NCBI RefSeq assembly: GCF_011058165.1
Contig: NZ_JAALEG010000069.1
Location: 1 to 34,936, forward strand
Reading direction: 5' to 3'
Length of the DNA: 34,936 nt
DNA from: Rhodococcus aetherivorans
Lineage (GTDB): Bacteria; Actinomycetota; Actinomycetes; Mycobacteriales; Mycobacteriaceae
The translations under genes and the position numbers were made by a program. A model generated the notes under the pieces. The model was not told where the DNA came from. It searched no databases and saw only the letters and a program-made list of their open reading frames with translations. Of the stretch, positions 16,417 through 26,934 are shown piece by piece (the first letter of the stretch is position 1; the number at the start of each line of letters is the position of its first letter).

Positions 16417-16480
16417 ACCCGTCAGCTTTCCATAGCGATATTCCGTTGCCCGGCCCGACGCCGGTGTCCACACTGCTCTC

Positions 16481-17005
16481 GTGTTCATCCGACGAGAACT
16501 TCCCGCCGACGTCCCCGCGATCGGCGACGTGCACCGCGCCGCATTCACGCCGCTCACCCCCACCGGCGCGGAGCCGGTCGAGCCCGGCCTGGTCGAGGCG
16601 CTGCGCGCCGGCCCGGCGTGGCTGCCCCGGCTGTCACTGGTCGCAACGGACGCCGAGGGCACGGTCGTCGGGCACGTGTGCGTCACCCGCGGCACGGTCG
16701 ACGGCGAGCCGGCGCTGGCCCTCGGGCCGATCGGGGTGCTTCCGGAGTTGCAGCGCGCCGGCGTCGGGGGCGCTCTGATGCACGCGGTGCTCGGCGCGGC
16801 GGACGCCCTCGACGAACCGCTCGTGGTGCTGCTCGGGCACCTGGACTACTACCCCCGTTTCGGGTTCGTCCCGGCCGCCGAGCTCGGTGTCGAACCCGAC
16901 GTGCCCGAATGGGCGTCACACCTGCAGGCCCGCGCGCTCACCGCCCATCGGCCGCAGCTGCGCGGGGTCTTCCGCTACGCGCCTCCGTTCTACGAGATCG
17001 GCTAG
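16481..17005 (+). CDS. GNAT family N-acetyltransferase
   Basis: A 174-residue single-domain acetyltransferase. Motif A reads [20 protein letters not shown] with the acetyl-CoA loop QRAGVG (91-96), followed by [16 protein letters not shown], which is typical of the YhbS-like group. The acceptor is unknown. The GTG start has no ribosome site; CACACT six bases upstream is only a weak -10 match. It is divergent from deoC, with a 64-base gap. Confidence 0.86.
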   Translation: MFIRRELPADVPAIGDVHRAAFTPLTPTGAEPVEPGLVEALRAGPAWLPRLSLVATDAEGTVVGHVCVTRGTVDGEPALALGPIGVLPELQRAGVGGALMHAVLGAADALDEPLVVLLGHLDYYPRFGFVPAAELGVEPDVPEWASHLQARALTAHRPQLRGVFRYAPPFYEIG

Positions 17006-17029
17006 CCCGAGCGGGCCGTCGGGGCAGCA

Positions 17030-17045
17030 ATCGCGGTGTCGCGAT
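17030..17045. terminator. Stem-loop between convergent GNAT and pknK genes
   Basis: ATCGCG, a four-base loop, then CGCGAT: a perfect six-base stem in the 74-base convergent gap. No T-tract follows on either strand, so termination is only likely. Confidence 0.4.
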
Positions 17046-17079
17046 GCGCTCGATTCGGCGTTCCCCGGGGTGGGAGGAC

Positions 17080-19506
17080 TCACGTGTTCTCCGACGCCGC
17101 GGACGGCTGTGGTGCTGTGTGCAGCCGATCGAAGAAGTGGGCGAGGGCGGGGCTGATGCTGCGGCCGTGTCGTTCCGAACCGACCCGCCGAACGATTTCT
17201 CGCACAGCGGGTCCGGTATCGAGCACCGGCTGAACCAAACCCGACCGTGCACACTGCTCGAGGACGGGCAGTAACACCCGTTCCGCTTCCGGGAGTGAGC
17301 CGACCGTGACAAGGCACTCGGTCAGCAACAAGCGGGCATAGAGGGATGCTCTGGGCCGGTCGGTGGCGCTGATCGACTCGGTGAGGATTCGGGCGCGCCG
17401 GCACGCGTGTGTCCGGTCACTGTCGGAGCCGGCGGCGAGCAGCAGCCGGATTGCCGCCTCTTCCGTGGTCTCGGCCGTGACCTGGGCGATCCCGTCAGGA
17501 ACGTCGCTCGGAAGCCCGGGAGGAAAGGTGTCCGGGGAGACCTGCGATATCCCGATGCCCGTCCGGATGCGCTCGTTGGTGATGTACACCGCCAGGCGGG
17601 GCAGTTGCAGTGACAGCGCCAGCCGTTCCCCTTCAGCCAGTCGCTCGGCGGCCTGTTCGTGCTGCCCCAGGCGATGCTTCAGGCGAGCGCCGATGACGTA
17701 CGTGGCGAGCATGAACTCGACGGTTCCGCCTTCGGCGCCGAGGCTGTAGCTCTCGTCGAGCAGGCCTTCGGCCTCGGCGAGGTTTCCCTGTTCGTACAGC
17801 AATTCCCCGAGGAGGGCACCGGTGAGCCGGGAGCTGTAGGAATTGTCTTCGTCGGAAGCGGTGGCCAGGTGCATGGCGTGGCGCAGGCTCGTCTCGGCGC
17901 CGTCGAGATCGAGTTGTTCCCGTGCGGCCACTGCATCGAGGCAATAGCCGTAGATGACACTGAACGGCCCGGAGGCGCGGCGGTGATGCGGGCGTGCCCA
18001 TTGCTGCCAGCGCCGGGCCTCGTCGAAGTCGAACCGCTGGATCTCGCGGAACGAGGCCACATCCGCGACACCGCACAGAATCCACGGGCGGAGTCTGTCG
18101 GCGCGGGCGATACACGCCTCGAGTGCCTCGTCGAGGTGGTCGAGACGGTCGTCGAAGACGGTGATGGTGGCCCGGATGAGATCGGCCTCGGCTCGGGCGT
18201 CAGCCTCTTCGTCGCCGGGCACGGTCGGCAGCACTGCCTCTAGGCGGCTGAGGGCGTCGTTGGCCGCAGCGCGGTGGTGCAGCAGCGCGTGTGCCCAGGC
18301 CACCGCCAGCTGCAGGCGTGGCCGCATCGCGCCGGCGGTCGTCGGTAGCTTGGTCTCCAACCCGAGCAGAGTGTTCATCCGGGATTGTTCGAGCAGTGGG
18401 ATTGCTTCCCGCTCGACCACGTCGATCGCCGCGTCGTCGTCGCCGGCGGCGTGGAAATGATCGACCGCCGCGCTCAACAGGTGTTGATCGGCGAACCATC
18501 GGGCCGCGGTCCGGTGCAGTTCGTGCAGGCGTTCCGGGTCGCCTCGTTCGAGCCGGCGGCGTAGATAGTCGGTGAACAGGTGGTGGTAGCGGAACCACTG
18601 TCCCTCCTCGTCGAGCCGGGTGAGGAACAGGTCCCGTTCTTCGATGTCTTCGAGCACGGCCTGGGCGTCCCGGCGGCCGGTCAGGGCGGTGGCCAGGGCT
18701 GCGCACGTGCGTTCGCTGACCGCGGTGGCCAGCAGGAAGTCGAGCAGGTCCGGTTCGAGGCTGTCGAGGACGTTCTCGGCGAGGTACTCGCCGAGAACGC
18801 GATGCCGGCCCGACAGCTGGCGGATGACCGTCCGGGGGTCACGGTGTTCGCGTATTGCCAGCGAGGCCAGCTGCAGGGCCGCCGCCCACCCGTCGGTTGT
18901 TTCCTCGAGCTCGGCAACGTCCTTGTCCTCCATGGTCAATCCGGTGGTACCGGTGAGCAGCTGGCGGGACTCGTCGACGTCGAAGCGCAGTGCGGCGGCG
19001 TCGATCTCGATCAACTCGTTGTGCACGCGCAGGCCGCTCAGCGGCAGACCCTGCCGGGCCCGGCTGGTGACGACCAGCTGCAGGTGGTGGCACCCTTGCT
19101 CGAGCAGGAACCGGGCGATGGCCCGGCTGGCAGGGTTGGTCACCCGGTGCCAGTCGTCGAGGACCACCGCGATGTGCTGCCCGCCCGTGTGTGTCCGGTT
19201 GATGAGGGTGGTCAGCACGAACCGCTCGGCGCCCTCCCCGTGTGCCTCCAGGACACGGGTCAGCTCTCTGCCGAGCCGGGGCAGGGTCACCGTGACCGCA
19301 TCGACGAGATGCGCGAGAAACCAGGCGGGGGTGTTGTCGTCTTCGTCGATCGACAACCAAGCGGTCTTGCCGCCGTCGTGCTCGAGCATCCGCACGTACT
19401 GGGTGGCCACGGTGGTCTTGCCGTATCCGGCCGGGCCGTGGATCAAGATCAGCCGTGCCCGGGTCGCGGTACTGAGCCGGTCGAGCAGCCGGGTGCGCTG
19501 CACCAT
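17080..19506 (-). CDS. PknK-like C-terminal part: MalT-type ATPase with helical repeats
   Basis: From ATG 19506 this frame gives 808 residues. Walker A is HGPAGYGKTT and the Walker-B-like strand is IAVVLDDWHRV. These are followed by the STAND-ATPase segments TDGWAAALQLASLAIR and FRYHHLFTDYLRRRLE, and then a long TPR-like helical region. No LuxR-type HTH is found at the C-terminus, as in PknK. In PknK this part senses and regulates while the kinase phosphorylates. If translated alone it would need an internal start; no good ribosome site is visible. The last residues are polar (PQPSAASENT). Confidence 0.8.
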   Translation of the reverse strand: MVQRTRLLDRLSTATRARLILIHGPAGYGKTTVATQYVRMLEHDGGKTAWLSIDEDDNTPAWFLAHLVDAVTVTLPRLGRELTRVLEAHGEGAERFVLTTLINRTHTGGQHIAVVLDDWHRVTNPASRAIARFLLEQGCHHLQLVVTSRARQGLPLSGLRVHNELIEIDAAALRFDVDESRQLLTGTTGLTMEDKDVAELEETTDGWAAALQLASLAIREHRDPRTVIRQLSGRHRVLGEYLAENVLDSLEPDLLDFLLATAVSERTCAALATALTGRRDAQAVLEDIEERDLFLTRLDEEGQWFRYHHLFTDYLRRRLERGDPERLHELHRTAARWFADQHLLSAAVDHFHAAGDDDAAIDVVEREAIPLLEQSRMNTLLGLETKLPTTAGAMRPRLQLAVAWAHALLHHRAAANDALSRLEAVLPTVPGDEEADARAEADLIRATITVFDDRLDHLDEALEACIARADRLRPWILCGVADVASFREIQRFDFDEARRWQQWARPHHRRASGPFSVIYGYCLDAVAAREQLDLDGAETSLRHAMHLATASDEDNSYSSRLTGALLGELLYEQGNLAEAEGLLDESYSLGAEGGTVEFMLATYVIGARLKHRLGQHEQAAERLAEGERLALSLQLPRLAVYITNERIRTGIGISQVSPDTFPPGLPSDVPDGIAQVTAETTEEAAIRLLLAAGSDSDRTHACRRARILTESISATDRPRASLYARLLLTECLVTVGSLPEAERVLLPVLEQCARSGLVQPVLDTGPAVREIVRRVGSERHGRSISPALAHFFDRLHTAPQPSAASENT

Positions 19507-19528
19507 CGCGTGAGCCGCGACCGGGGGG

Positions 19529-20614
19529 GCGGTACTTGGTCGCCACGGCGGGCGGGCGAGCAGGCACGGACGCACCGGCCGAAGGGTCGAGGCGCAGATA
19601 CGCCGCGGTCGCGGGGGATTCGCGACTTTCCGGCTGCGGTGGGCTCTCCTCGTCCCAGACCAACGGCAACGGCAGGTCGGCAACGGTGTAACCGAGGTCC
19701 GCCCCGGCGCTGCGCAGCGCCTCCCCCAACCCCGCCGCCGTGCCGAAGCGGTGGGCGGGCTCACGGGCCATCGCCTGCTCGATCACCGCACACACACCCT
19801 CCGGAACATCCCGCTCGCGCAGGTCCGGGATCGGTTCGGTGCTGATCCGCAGCAGCTGCGCCACCAGTTCCTCCCCGCGGCGCCGCGCGTAGGCCGGCCG
19901 GCCGGCCAGCGCGGTGAACAAGGTGGCGCCGAGTCCGTAGACGTCCGAGGCGACCGACGGAGACTGCCCGTGCAGCAGCTCCGGCGCGGTGTAGGCGGGA
20001 GAGCCCACCACCAAGCCTCGCGTGGTGTCCTGCCGATCCGACAGCCGGGCGATCCCGAAATCGGTCAGTTGCGGTTCGCCGTACTCGGAGATCAGGATGT
20101 TCGCCGGTTTGACGTCGCGGTGCAGGACACCCGCCCGGTGTGCCGTCTCGAGCGCCCCGGCCATCTTGATGCCGATGTCGAGAACTTCGGCAACCGTGCG
20201 GGCCCCGCGCCGGTTGATCCAGGCCTCGAGGGAGTCCCGGCGGTGGAACGGCATCACGATGTAGGGACGCCCGGTACGGGTGACGCCGGCCTCGAGCACG
20301 TGCACGATGTTCGGATGCCCCGACAGCCGGCCCATCGCCTGCTGCTCGCGCAGAAACCGCACCCGGTCGGTCTCGTCCGGACTGGGGCTCATCACCTTGA
20401 CCGCGACCACCCGGTCGAGGGCGGGCTGACGACAGCGGTAGACGATGCCGAAACCTCCCTGCCCTGCCACCCGCGGCTCGACGAAACCGGCCGCGCTCAA
20501 TTCGTCCGCGAGCTCCCTCGGAGGCGGATCAGCGGGACGTTCGGCGGCGTCACCGGACACCGTGCACCCGGTCTTCGGACCGAGTCCGGCACGGCAGTAG
20601 GTGCACCACGGCAC
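19529..20614 (-). CDS. PknK-like N-terminal part: Ser/Thr protein kinase domain
   Basis: From GTG 20614 the kinase domain is complete: glycine loop GQGGFGIVY (51-59), Lys73 in VAVKV, HRD at 165-167 with VKPANIL, DFG at 185-187, then APE. An N-terminal stretch with Cys4, Cys7 and Cys17 hints at a degenerate zinc ribbon. Homology ends at the C7 run. Beyond it the frame stays open without homology to a stop at 18839, so a kinase with an unrelated tail of about 230 residues would be made. GTG 20555 is a possible later start. No membrane segment is present. Confidence 0.8.
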
Positions 20615-20988
20615 TCCCGGGAGCCGGTTCTGCCGGCCGGTGCTCTGCGGACTTGATCATGACGCCACCTCGGATTGCTTCCGATTCTAGGCGCCACCCG
20701 CAGAAATTCACTGGCGGTGGGGAGCGCGAGGGCCTGGGCGCACTGCCCATCGGGACAGGCCGATCTGATCGTTCGGCCAGTTCGTCGGCAAGTCGGCGGA
20801 CTTTACGGTGGATCCGGCAACGACCGTTGACGGTCGGGCAGGACCAGCTGTGTTCGATGAAGATGCGAGGGACCACGTGTGCGATCGGAAGGCCTACCGC
20901 GGTGCGCGTTCCTGTGGTGCAGGCTCACGCCCAGGGGTATTCGGGTCGGGGACACGTGCAGTGAGCCGACCGACGGTACGAGCCTGAC
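20615..20988. other. Divergent gap between pknK and the MBL-fdhF-fdhD operon
   Basis: This is 374 bases. Open frames on both strands look nothing like proteins. The visible signal is the 16-base palindrome at 20821-20836 and its partial copy CGACCGACGGT at 20967-20977, 12 bases before the MBL-fold start. A TTGACG hexamer overlaps the palindrome but has no good -10 at the right distance. Confidence 0.4.
20821..20836. promoter_or_regulatory. Palindrome CGACCGTTGACGGTCG, candidate operator
   Basis: Two perfect seven-base arms with a two-base centre. It lies about 150 bases before the MBL-fold gene and 200 bases from the pknK start. A shortened version recurs at 20967-20977. Confidence 0.45.
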
Positions 20989-21602
20989 GTGAGTGAGGGT
21001 TTTCGGATCGACCGCGTCTGCGTTCGACGAGCACGGCCCCCGGGGCCGTTCTTCGCCGATCCCGGAGAAACGAACGTCTGGCTGGTCGGCGACGACCGGG
21101 ACGTGGTGGTCGTCGATGCGGGTGGTCGAGCCACCGACATCGCCGACGCGGTCGGTGACCGATGTGTCACCGCGGTGATCTGCACCCAGGGTGGCCGGGC
21201 CCACGTCTCGGCCGCGGTCGACGTGGGCGTGGGACTGTGTGCTCCGATCCTGCTGCATCCGGCCGACCACGCGTTGTGGCAGGCGGTGCACGGGCAGCGT
21301 CGCTATTGGCGACTCGACGACGGGCAGCGCATCGCCGTCGCCGGTGAGGAGATCCGGGTGCTGCACACTCCGGTCGCCACGCCCGGGTCGGTGTCGTTGC
21401 ATCTTCCACACCTGGGCGTGGTGTTCACCGGCGACGTCCTCCGGCACGGGTGTGAAGCGCCCGGACACACCCCGCCGCCGAGCACGGCGCCCGGGCCACT
21501 GTCGGCGTTGCCGGCCGACACCCGAGTTCACCCCGGCCACGGCGACAGTTTCCTTCTCGGCGAGGCGTTCTCGCCGACCGATCGATGGGTGCGACACAGC
21601 GC

Positions 21603-21606
<4 letters not shown>
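20989..21606 (+). CDS. Metallo-beta-lactamase-fold protein with degenerate metal site
   Basis: A 205-residue protein with MBL-fold landmarks: VVVVDAGG, HTPVATPGSVSL, VVFTGDVL and HPGHGDS. The usual THxHxDH metal motif has become TQGGRAH (66-72), which keeps only the last His. His126, Asp149 and His184 remain. A normal two-metal site therefore looks impossible; a binding, structural or one-metal role is more likely. The GTG start lacks a clear ribosome site. Its TGA overlaps the ATG of the molybdoenzyme gene as ATGA, so translation of the two is coupled. Confidence 0.75.
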
Positions 21607-24001
<2,395 letters not shown>

Positions 24002-24014
<13 letters not shown>

Positions 24015-24826
24015 CCACCCGCACCCGCATCACCCGCATCCACGCGAACCGACAGTCGACACGCCCGGATACCGTGGTCGTCGAAGAACCCCTCGAACTC
24101 CGGGTCAACGGCACCGCGCTGGCGGTGACCATGCGCACCCCCGGCTCCGACATCGAACTCGCCCAAGGCTTCCTGCTCACCGAAGGCATCGTCGGCGACC
24201 GCGGCGACATCGCCGCGATCCGCTACTGCCACAGCACCGACGAGAACGGCCGCAACACCTACAACGTCCTCGACATCGACCTCGCCCCCGGCGTCGCACT
24301 GCCCGAGACCGGCATCGAGCGTAACTTCTACACCACCTCCTCCTGTGGGGTGTGCGGCAAGGCCTCCCTCGACGCGATCCGCCAACGCACCCGCCACGCC
24401 CCGGCCGACGACCCCGTCGTCGTCGACCCCACCGCCCTGTCGGGCATGCCGCACACCCTGCGCGAGGCGCAGAAGGTGTTCGACCGCACCGGCGGCCTGC
24501 ACGCCGCCGGCCTGTTCACCGCCACCGGTGACCTGCTCGCCCTGCGCGAGGACGTCGGCCGGCACAACGCCGTGGACAAGATCGTCGGCTGGGCCACCGA
24601 AAACCACCGCATCCCCGCCCGGGGAACGGTCCTGCTCGTCAGCGGCCGCGCCTCCTTCGAACTCGCCCAGAAGACGGTCATGGCCGGCATCCCCGTCCTC
24701 GCCGCCGTCTCCGCACCGTCCTCACTCGCCATCGACCTGGCTGACGAATCCGGGCTGACCCTGGTCGGTTTCCTGCGCGAGGACACCATGAACATCTACA
24801 CCCACCCTCATCGAATCGGGGTGTGA
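24002..24826 (+). CDS. fdhD: Sulfurtransferase FdhD
   Basis: Passes sulfur from a cysteine desulfurase to the molybdenum cofactor of formate-dehydrogenase-type enzymes. It has 274 residues with the key CxxC in SSCGVCGK (Cys115, Cys118), the opening [13 protein letters not shown], and [16 protein letters not shown] and [13 protein letters not shown] near the end, all typical. The ATG at 24002 lies inside the end of the molybdoenzyme gene, so expression is coupled to its likely client. The same gene pair (Rv2900c/Rv2899c as recalled) exists in M. tuberculosis. Confidence 0.95.
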
Positions 24827-24838
24827 GCAATCCGCAGG

Positions 24839-24862
24839 GTGCCCGTCCCCTCCGGGGAGCAC
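24839..24862 (+). terminator. Stem-loop after fdhD
   Basis: GTGC and GCAC flank a CCCC-TCC-GGGG core, 12 bases after the fdhD stop. No T-tract is present, as often seen in actinomycetes. It probably ends the MBL-fdhF-fdhD transcript. Confidence 0.45.
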
Positions 24863-24944
24863 GTGAAGGCCGCCGCGCCGCGCTCGTCGCACGGGCGCGA
24901 GCGGGCTGTTGTGGTGGCGAGCGGGCGGTTCCTGAGCCCTCCCC

Positions 24945-24960
24945 TCGCGGTTCGCCGCGA
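24945..24960. other. TTCG-tetraloop hairpin
   Basis: TCGCGG, loop TTCG, then CCGCGA: six perfect pairs closed by the very stable UUCG loop. It lies between fdhD and the methyltransferase gene. It could be a terminator or part of an unrecognised RNA. Confidence 0.45.
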
Positions 24961-24965
24961 AATCC

Positions 24966-24997
24966 ACCCGCTCGACGCGGGATGTACCCGCTCGACG
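24966..24997. repeat. 12-base direct repeat
   Basis: ACCCGCTCGACG at 24966-24977 and 24986-24997, 20 bases apart start to start (about two helical turns). It lies upstream of the methyltransferase promoter and is a candidate activator or repressor site. Confidence 0.45.
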
Positions 24998-25020
24998 TCC
25001 CGGGTGCTCGCCATTCAGCA

Positions 25021-25054
25021 TTCGGAACTGAAACGTTCGGAACTGCAATAGGGT
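25021..25054 (+). promoter_or_regulatory. Direct repeats and -10 element of the methyltransferase gene
   Basis: TTCGGAACTG is repeated at 25021-25030 and 25036-25045 (15 bases apart). Each copy contains the small inverted motif TTCGGAA. TAGGGT at 25049-25054 is a good -10, so the repeats cover the -35 zone, where no good hexamer is seen. This suggests a promoter controlled by a repeat-binding protein. Confidence 0.5.
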
Positions 25055-25087
25055 ATCGGCTGCACTCCCGCTGGGCATCCGAGGTTC

Positions 25088-25115
25088 CGTCCTCGGATTC
25101 GAGAACCCGAGGACG
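25088..25115 (+). promoter_or_regulatory. Hairpin covering the methyltransferase ribosome site
   Basis: CGTCCTCGG and CCGAGGACG form a perfect nine-base stem with a ten-base loop, ending five bases before the ATG at 25120. The right arm contains GAGGAC, part of the purine-rich ribosome site. Folding would hide it, so translational control is possible. Confidence 0.5.
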
Positions 25116-25119
25116 AGGC

Positions 25120-25980
25120 ATGACCGACGCAGTGGACGAGACGGCACGGCTCGCGAGCACCTTCGACGACGCGAGCGGCGACTTCGACCGGCTCACCCCG
25201 ACGGTGTGGGGCCCGGCCGGGCAGGCGCTGGTCTTCCAGCTCGGGCCCGGTCCCGGCGCGACGGTGCTGGACGTGTGCTGCGGCGCCGGCGCCTCGGCGC
25301 TGCCCGCCGCCGCGGCGGTGGGACCGACCGGCCGGGTCCACGCGATCGACGTCGCCGACGAACTGCTCGAGCTCGGCCGGCTCGTCGCCGCCGAGCGGGC
25401 GCTGCAGAACATCGACTTCGTGTGCGCCGACGCCACCACGTGGGAACCGCCGTCCGCGGTCCCGGAGGCCGGGTACGACGCGCTCGCCATCTCCTACGGC
25501 GTGTTCCTGCTGCCCCACATGGACGCCACATTCGACCGCCTGGTCGGCCTGGTCCGGCACGGCGGCCGGATCGGCGTCACCGTGTGGCGGGCCGGGGCGA
25601 TGGAGGAGATCAGCGCGACGCTGTTCGACGTCGTCGGCTGCCGCAACCCGGCGGTGGCGGGCCGGCCGTCGCTGCGCGACCGGACACCGCTGCACGCGAT
25701 CGATCTGCCGCGCACCCTCGAGGCATGGCTCGCGGCCGCCGGCACCCACTCGGTGGAGGTACGCACCCTGTCGAATCTGCTGCCCGCCACCGAGGAGCTG
25801 TGCTGGACGCTGGTGACCGCGACGGGCCTGCGGGCAGCCCTGGCCGGGCTCGACGCCGACGCGGTCGCCGCGGTGCGCGCCGAGTTCCTGGCGGCCGTCA
25901 CCGAGCGCGGCATCCACACGATCGACGCGACGACCCTCGTCGGGACCGCCACCGTCCGGCGGCCCCCGGCGACGGTGTGA
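25120..25980 (+). CDS. Class I SAM-dependent methyltransferase
   Basis: A 286-residue methyltransferase of the ubiE/type-11 sort. Motif I is VLDVCCGAGASALPAA, the acidic end of strand two is HAIDVADELLELG, then FVCADATTW and a VRHGGRIGVTVW strand. A C-terminal part of about 110 residues presumably binds the substrate, which is unknown. The ATG has a strong purine tract upstream (GAGGACGAGG), part of which is in a stem. The purU gene starts 43 bases after its stop. Confidence 0.85.
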   Translation: MTDAVDETARLASTFDDASGDFDRLTPTVWGPAGQALVFQLGPGPGATVLDVCCGAGASALPAAAAVGPTGRVHAIDVADELLELGRLVAAERALQNIDFVCADATTWEPPSAVPEAGYDALAISYGVFLLPHMDATFDRLVGLVRHGGRIGVTVWRAGAMEEISATLFDVVGCRNPAVAGRPSLRDRTPLHAIDLPRTLEAWLAAAGTHSVEVRTLSNLLPATEELCWTLVTATGLRAALAGLDADAVAAVRAEFLAAVTERGIHTIDATTLVGTATVRRPPATV

Positions 25981-26023
25981 CCGGCCGGAACGACCCGGAT
26001 GCACACCTGAGACACTGGACGGC

Positions 26024-26911
26024 ATGACCTCCGCTGCCTCGTCCGACGACCGTCGGTATGTACTGTCACTGGGCTGCCCCGACGCCACCGGCATCGTCGC
26101 CCGCATCTCGACCTTCCTCGCGGACGTGGGCGGCTCGATCGTCGAAGCCGGCTACCACGCGGACCCCGACAGCGGCTGGTTCTTCACTCGTCAGGCGGTG
26201 CGCGCCTCCTCCATCCCGCTCGGCCTCGACGAACTGCGCGAGCGGTTCGCGACCGTCGCGGCGGAGCTCGGCCCGGAGACCGAGTGGACGCTGCAGGACA
26301 CCGGCGAGACCAAGCGGGTGGTGCTCCTCGTCAGCAAGGAGGGCCACTGCCTGCACGACATCCTCGGCCGGGTGGCCGCCGGCGAGCTGAACGCGGAGAT
26401 CTGCGCGGTCGTGGGGAACCACCCCGACCTCGAGCGGGTGACCCGCCGGCACGGCATCGACTTCCACTACGTGTCCTTCCCCAAGGACCCGGAACAGCGC
26501 GGGCCCGCGTTCGAGCAGGTGCGCAAGCTCGTCGACGTGCACGATCCGCACGCCGTCGTGTTGGCGCGGTTCATGCAGATCCTGCCGCCCGAGCTGTGCG
26601 AGCACTGGGCGGGCCGGGCGATCAACATCCACCACAGCTTCCTGCCGTCGTTCATCGGCGCACGCCCCTACCATCAGGCCTTCGCGCGCGGCGTGAAGCT
26701 GATCGGCGCGACGTGCCACTACGTGACCCCCGAGCTGGACGCCGGCCCGATCATCGAGCAGGACGTGGTGCGCGTCGGTCACGCCGACACGGTCGGCGAC
26801 ATGGTGCGCCTCGGCCGCGACGTCGAGAAGCTGGTGCTGGCCCGCGGTCTGCGCTGGCACCTCGAGGACCGGGTGCTGGTGCACGGCAGCAAGACCGTCG
26901 TCTTCAGCTGA
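26024..26911 (+). CDS. purU: Formyltetrahydrofolate deformylase
   Basis: Hydrolyses 10-formyl-THF to THF and formate, balancing one-carbon pools. An N-terminal ACT domain (about 10-90, YVLSLGCPDATGIVARISTFLAD) is followed by a formyltransferase-type domain with the catalytic Asn201, His203 and Asp239 (AINIHHSFLPSF and YVTPELDAGPI). Its 295 residues are normal for the family. The formate it releases could in principle feed the FdhF-type enzyme nearby, but they are in separate units. GACACT seven bases before the ATG is a weak -10 candidate, and no Shine-Dalgarno is seen. Confidence 0.94.
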   Translation: MTSAASSDDRRYVLSLGCPDATGIVARISTFLADVGGSIVEAGYHADPDSGWFFTRQAVRASSIPLGLDELRERFATVAAELGPETEWTLQDTGETKRVVLLVSKEGHCLHDILGRVAAGELNAEICAVVGNHPDLERVTRRHGIDFHYVSFPKDPEQRGPAFEQVRKLVDVHDPHAVVLARFMQILPPELCEHWAGRAINIHHSFLPSFIGARPYHQAFARGVKLIGATCHYVTPELDAGPIIEQDVVRVGHADTVGDMVRLGRDVEKLVLARGLRWHLEDRVLVHGSKTVVFS

Positions 26912-26934
26912 CGTCCCGTTCCGGGGCGCGCCCG

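Larger units (their letters stand above)
17080..20614 (-). pseudogene. pknK: PknK-like Ser/Thr kinase-ATPase regulator, frameshifted in a C7 run
   Basis: Two reading frames form one PknK-like protein: an N-terminal kinase and a MalT/LuxR-like ATPase with a helical repeat region. The kinase frame reads through VATKYRPP. The next frame continues VAAHAMVQRTRLLDRL. They meet at a run of seven C on the coding strand (G at 19523-19529). With six C the whole locus is one frame of 1,177 residues, close to the roughly 1,110 of M. tuberculosis PknK. The joined text also aligns without a gap to PknK around TKYRPS as I recall it. So one base is extra, from real mutation, a slippery tract, or sequencing error. 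No other defect is seen. The two halves are listed separately. Confidence 0.85.

Noticed and set aside
19523-19529. Programmed ribosomal frameshift at the C7 run of pknK
   Set aside because: No stimulatory structure was evident and no precedent in PknK is known to me. An indel or sequencing error is simpler, so it is reported only as a frameshift.
20550-20964. Open frames on both strands in the pknK/MBL gap
   Set aside because: No family resemblance, poor starts, and they overlap each other. Kept as non-coding.
24966-25045. CRISPR-like array
   Set aside because: Only two copies of each repeat, with short and unequal spacing, and no cas genes in the window.
24722-25147. Minus-strand and plus-strand small ORFs between fdhD and the methyltransferase
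   Set aside because: Composition and lack of motifs suggest chance. The strip is better explained by repeats and hairpins.
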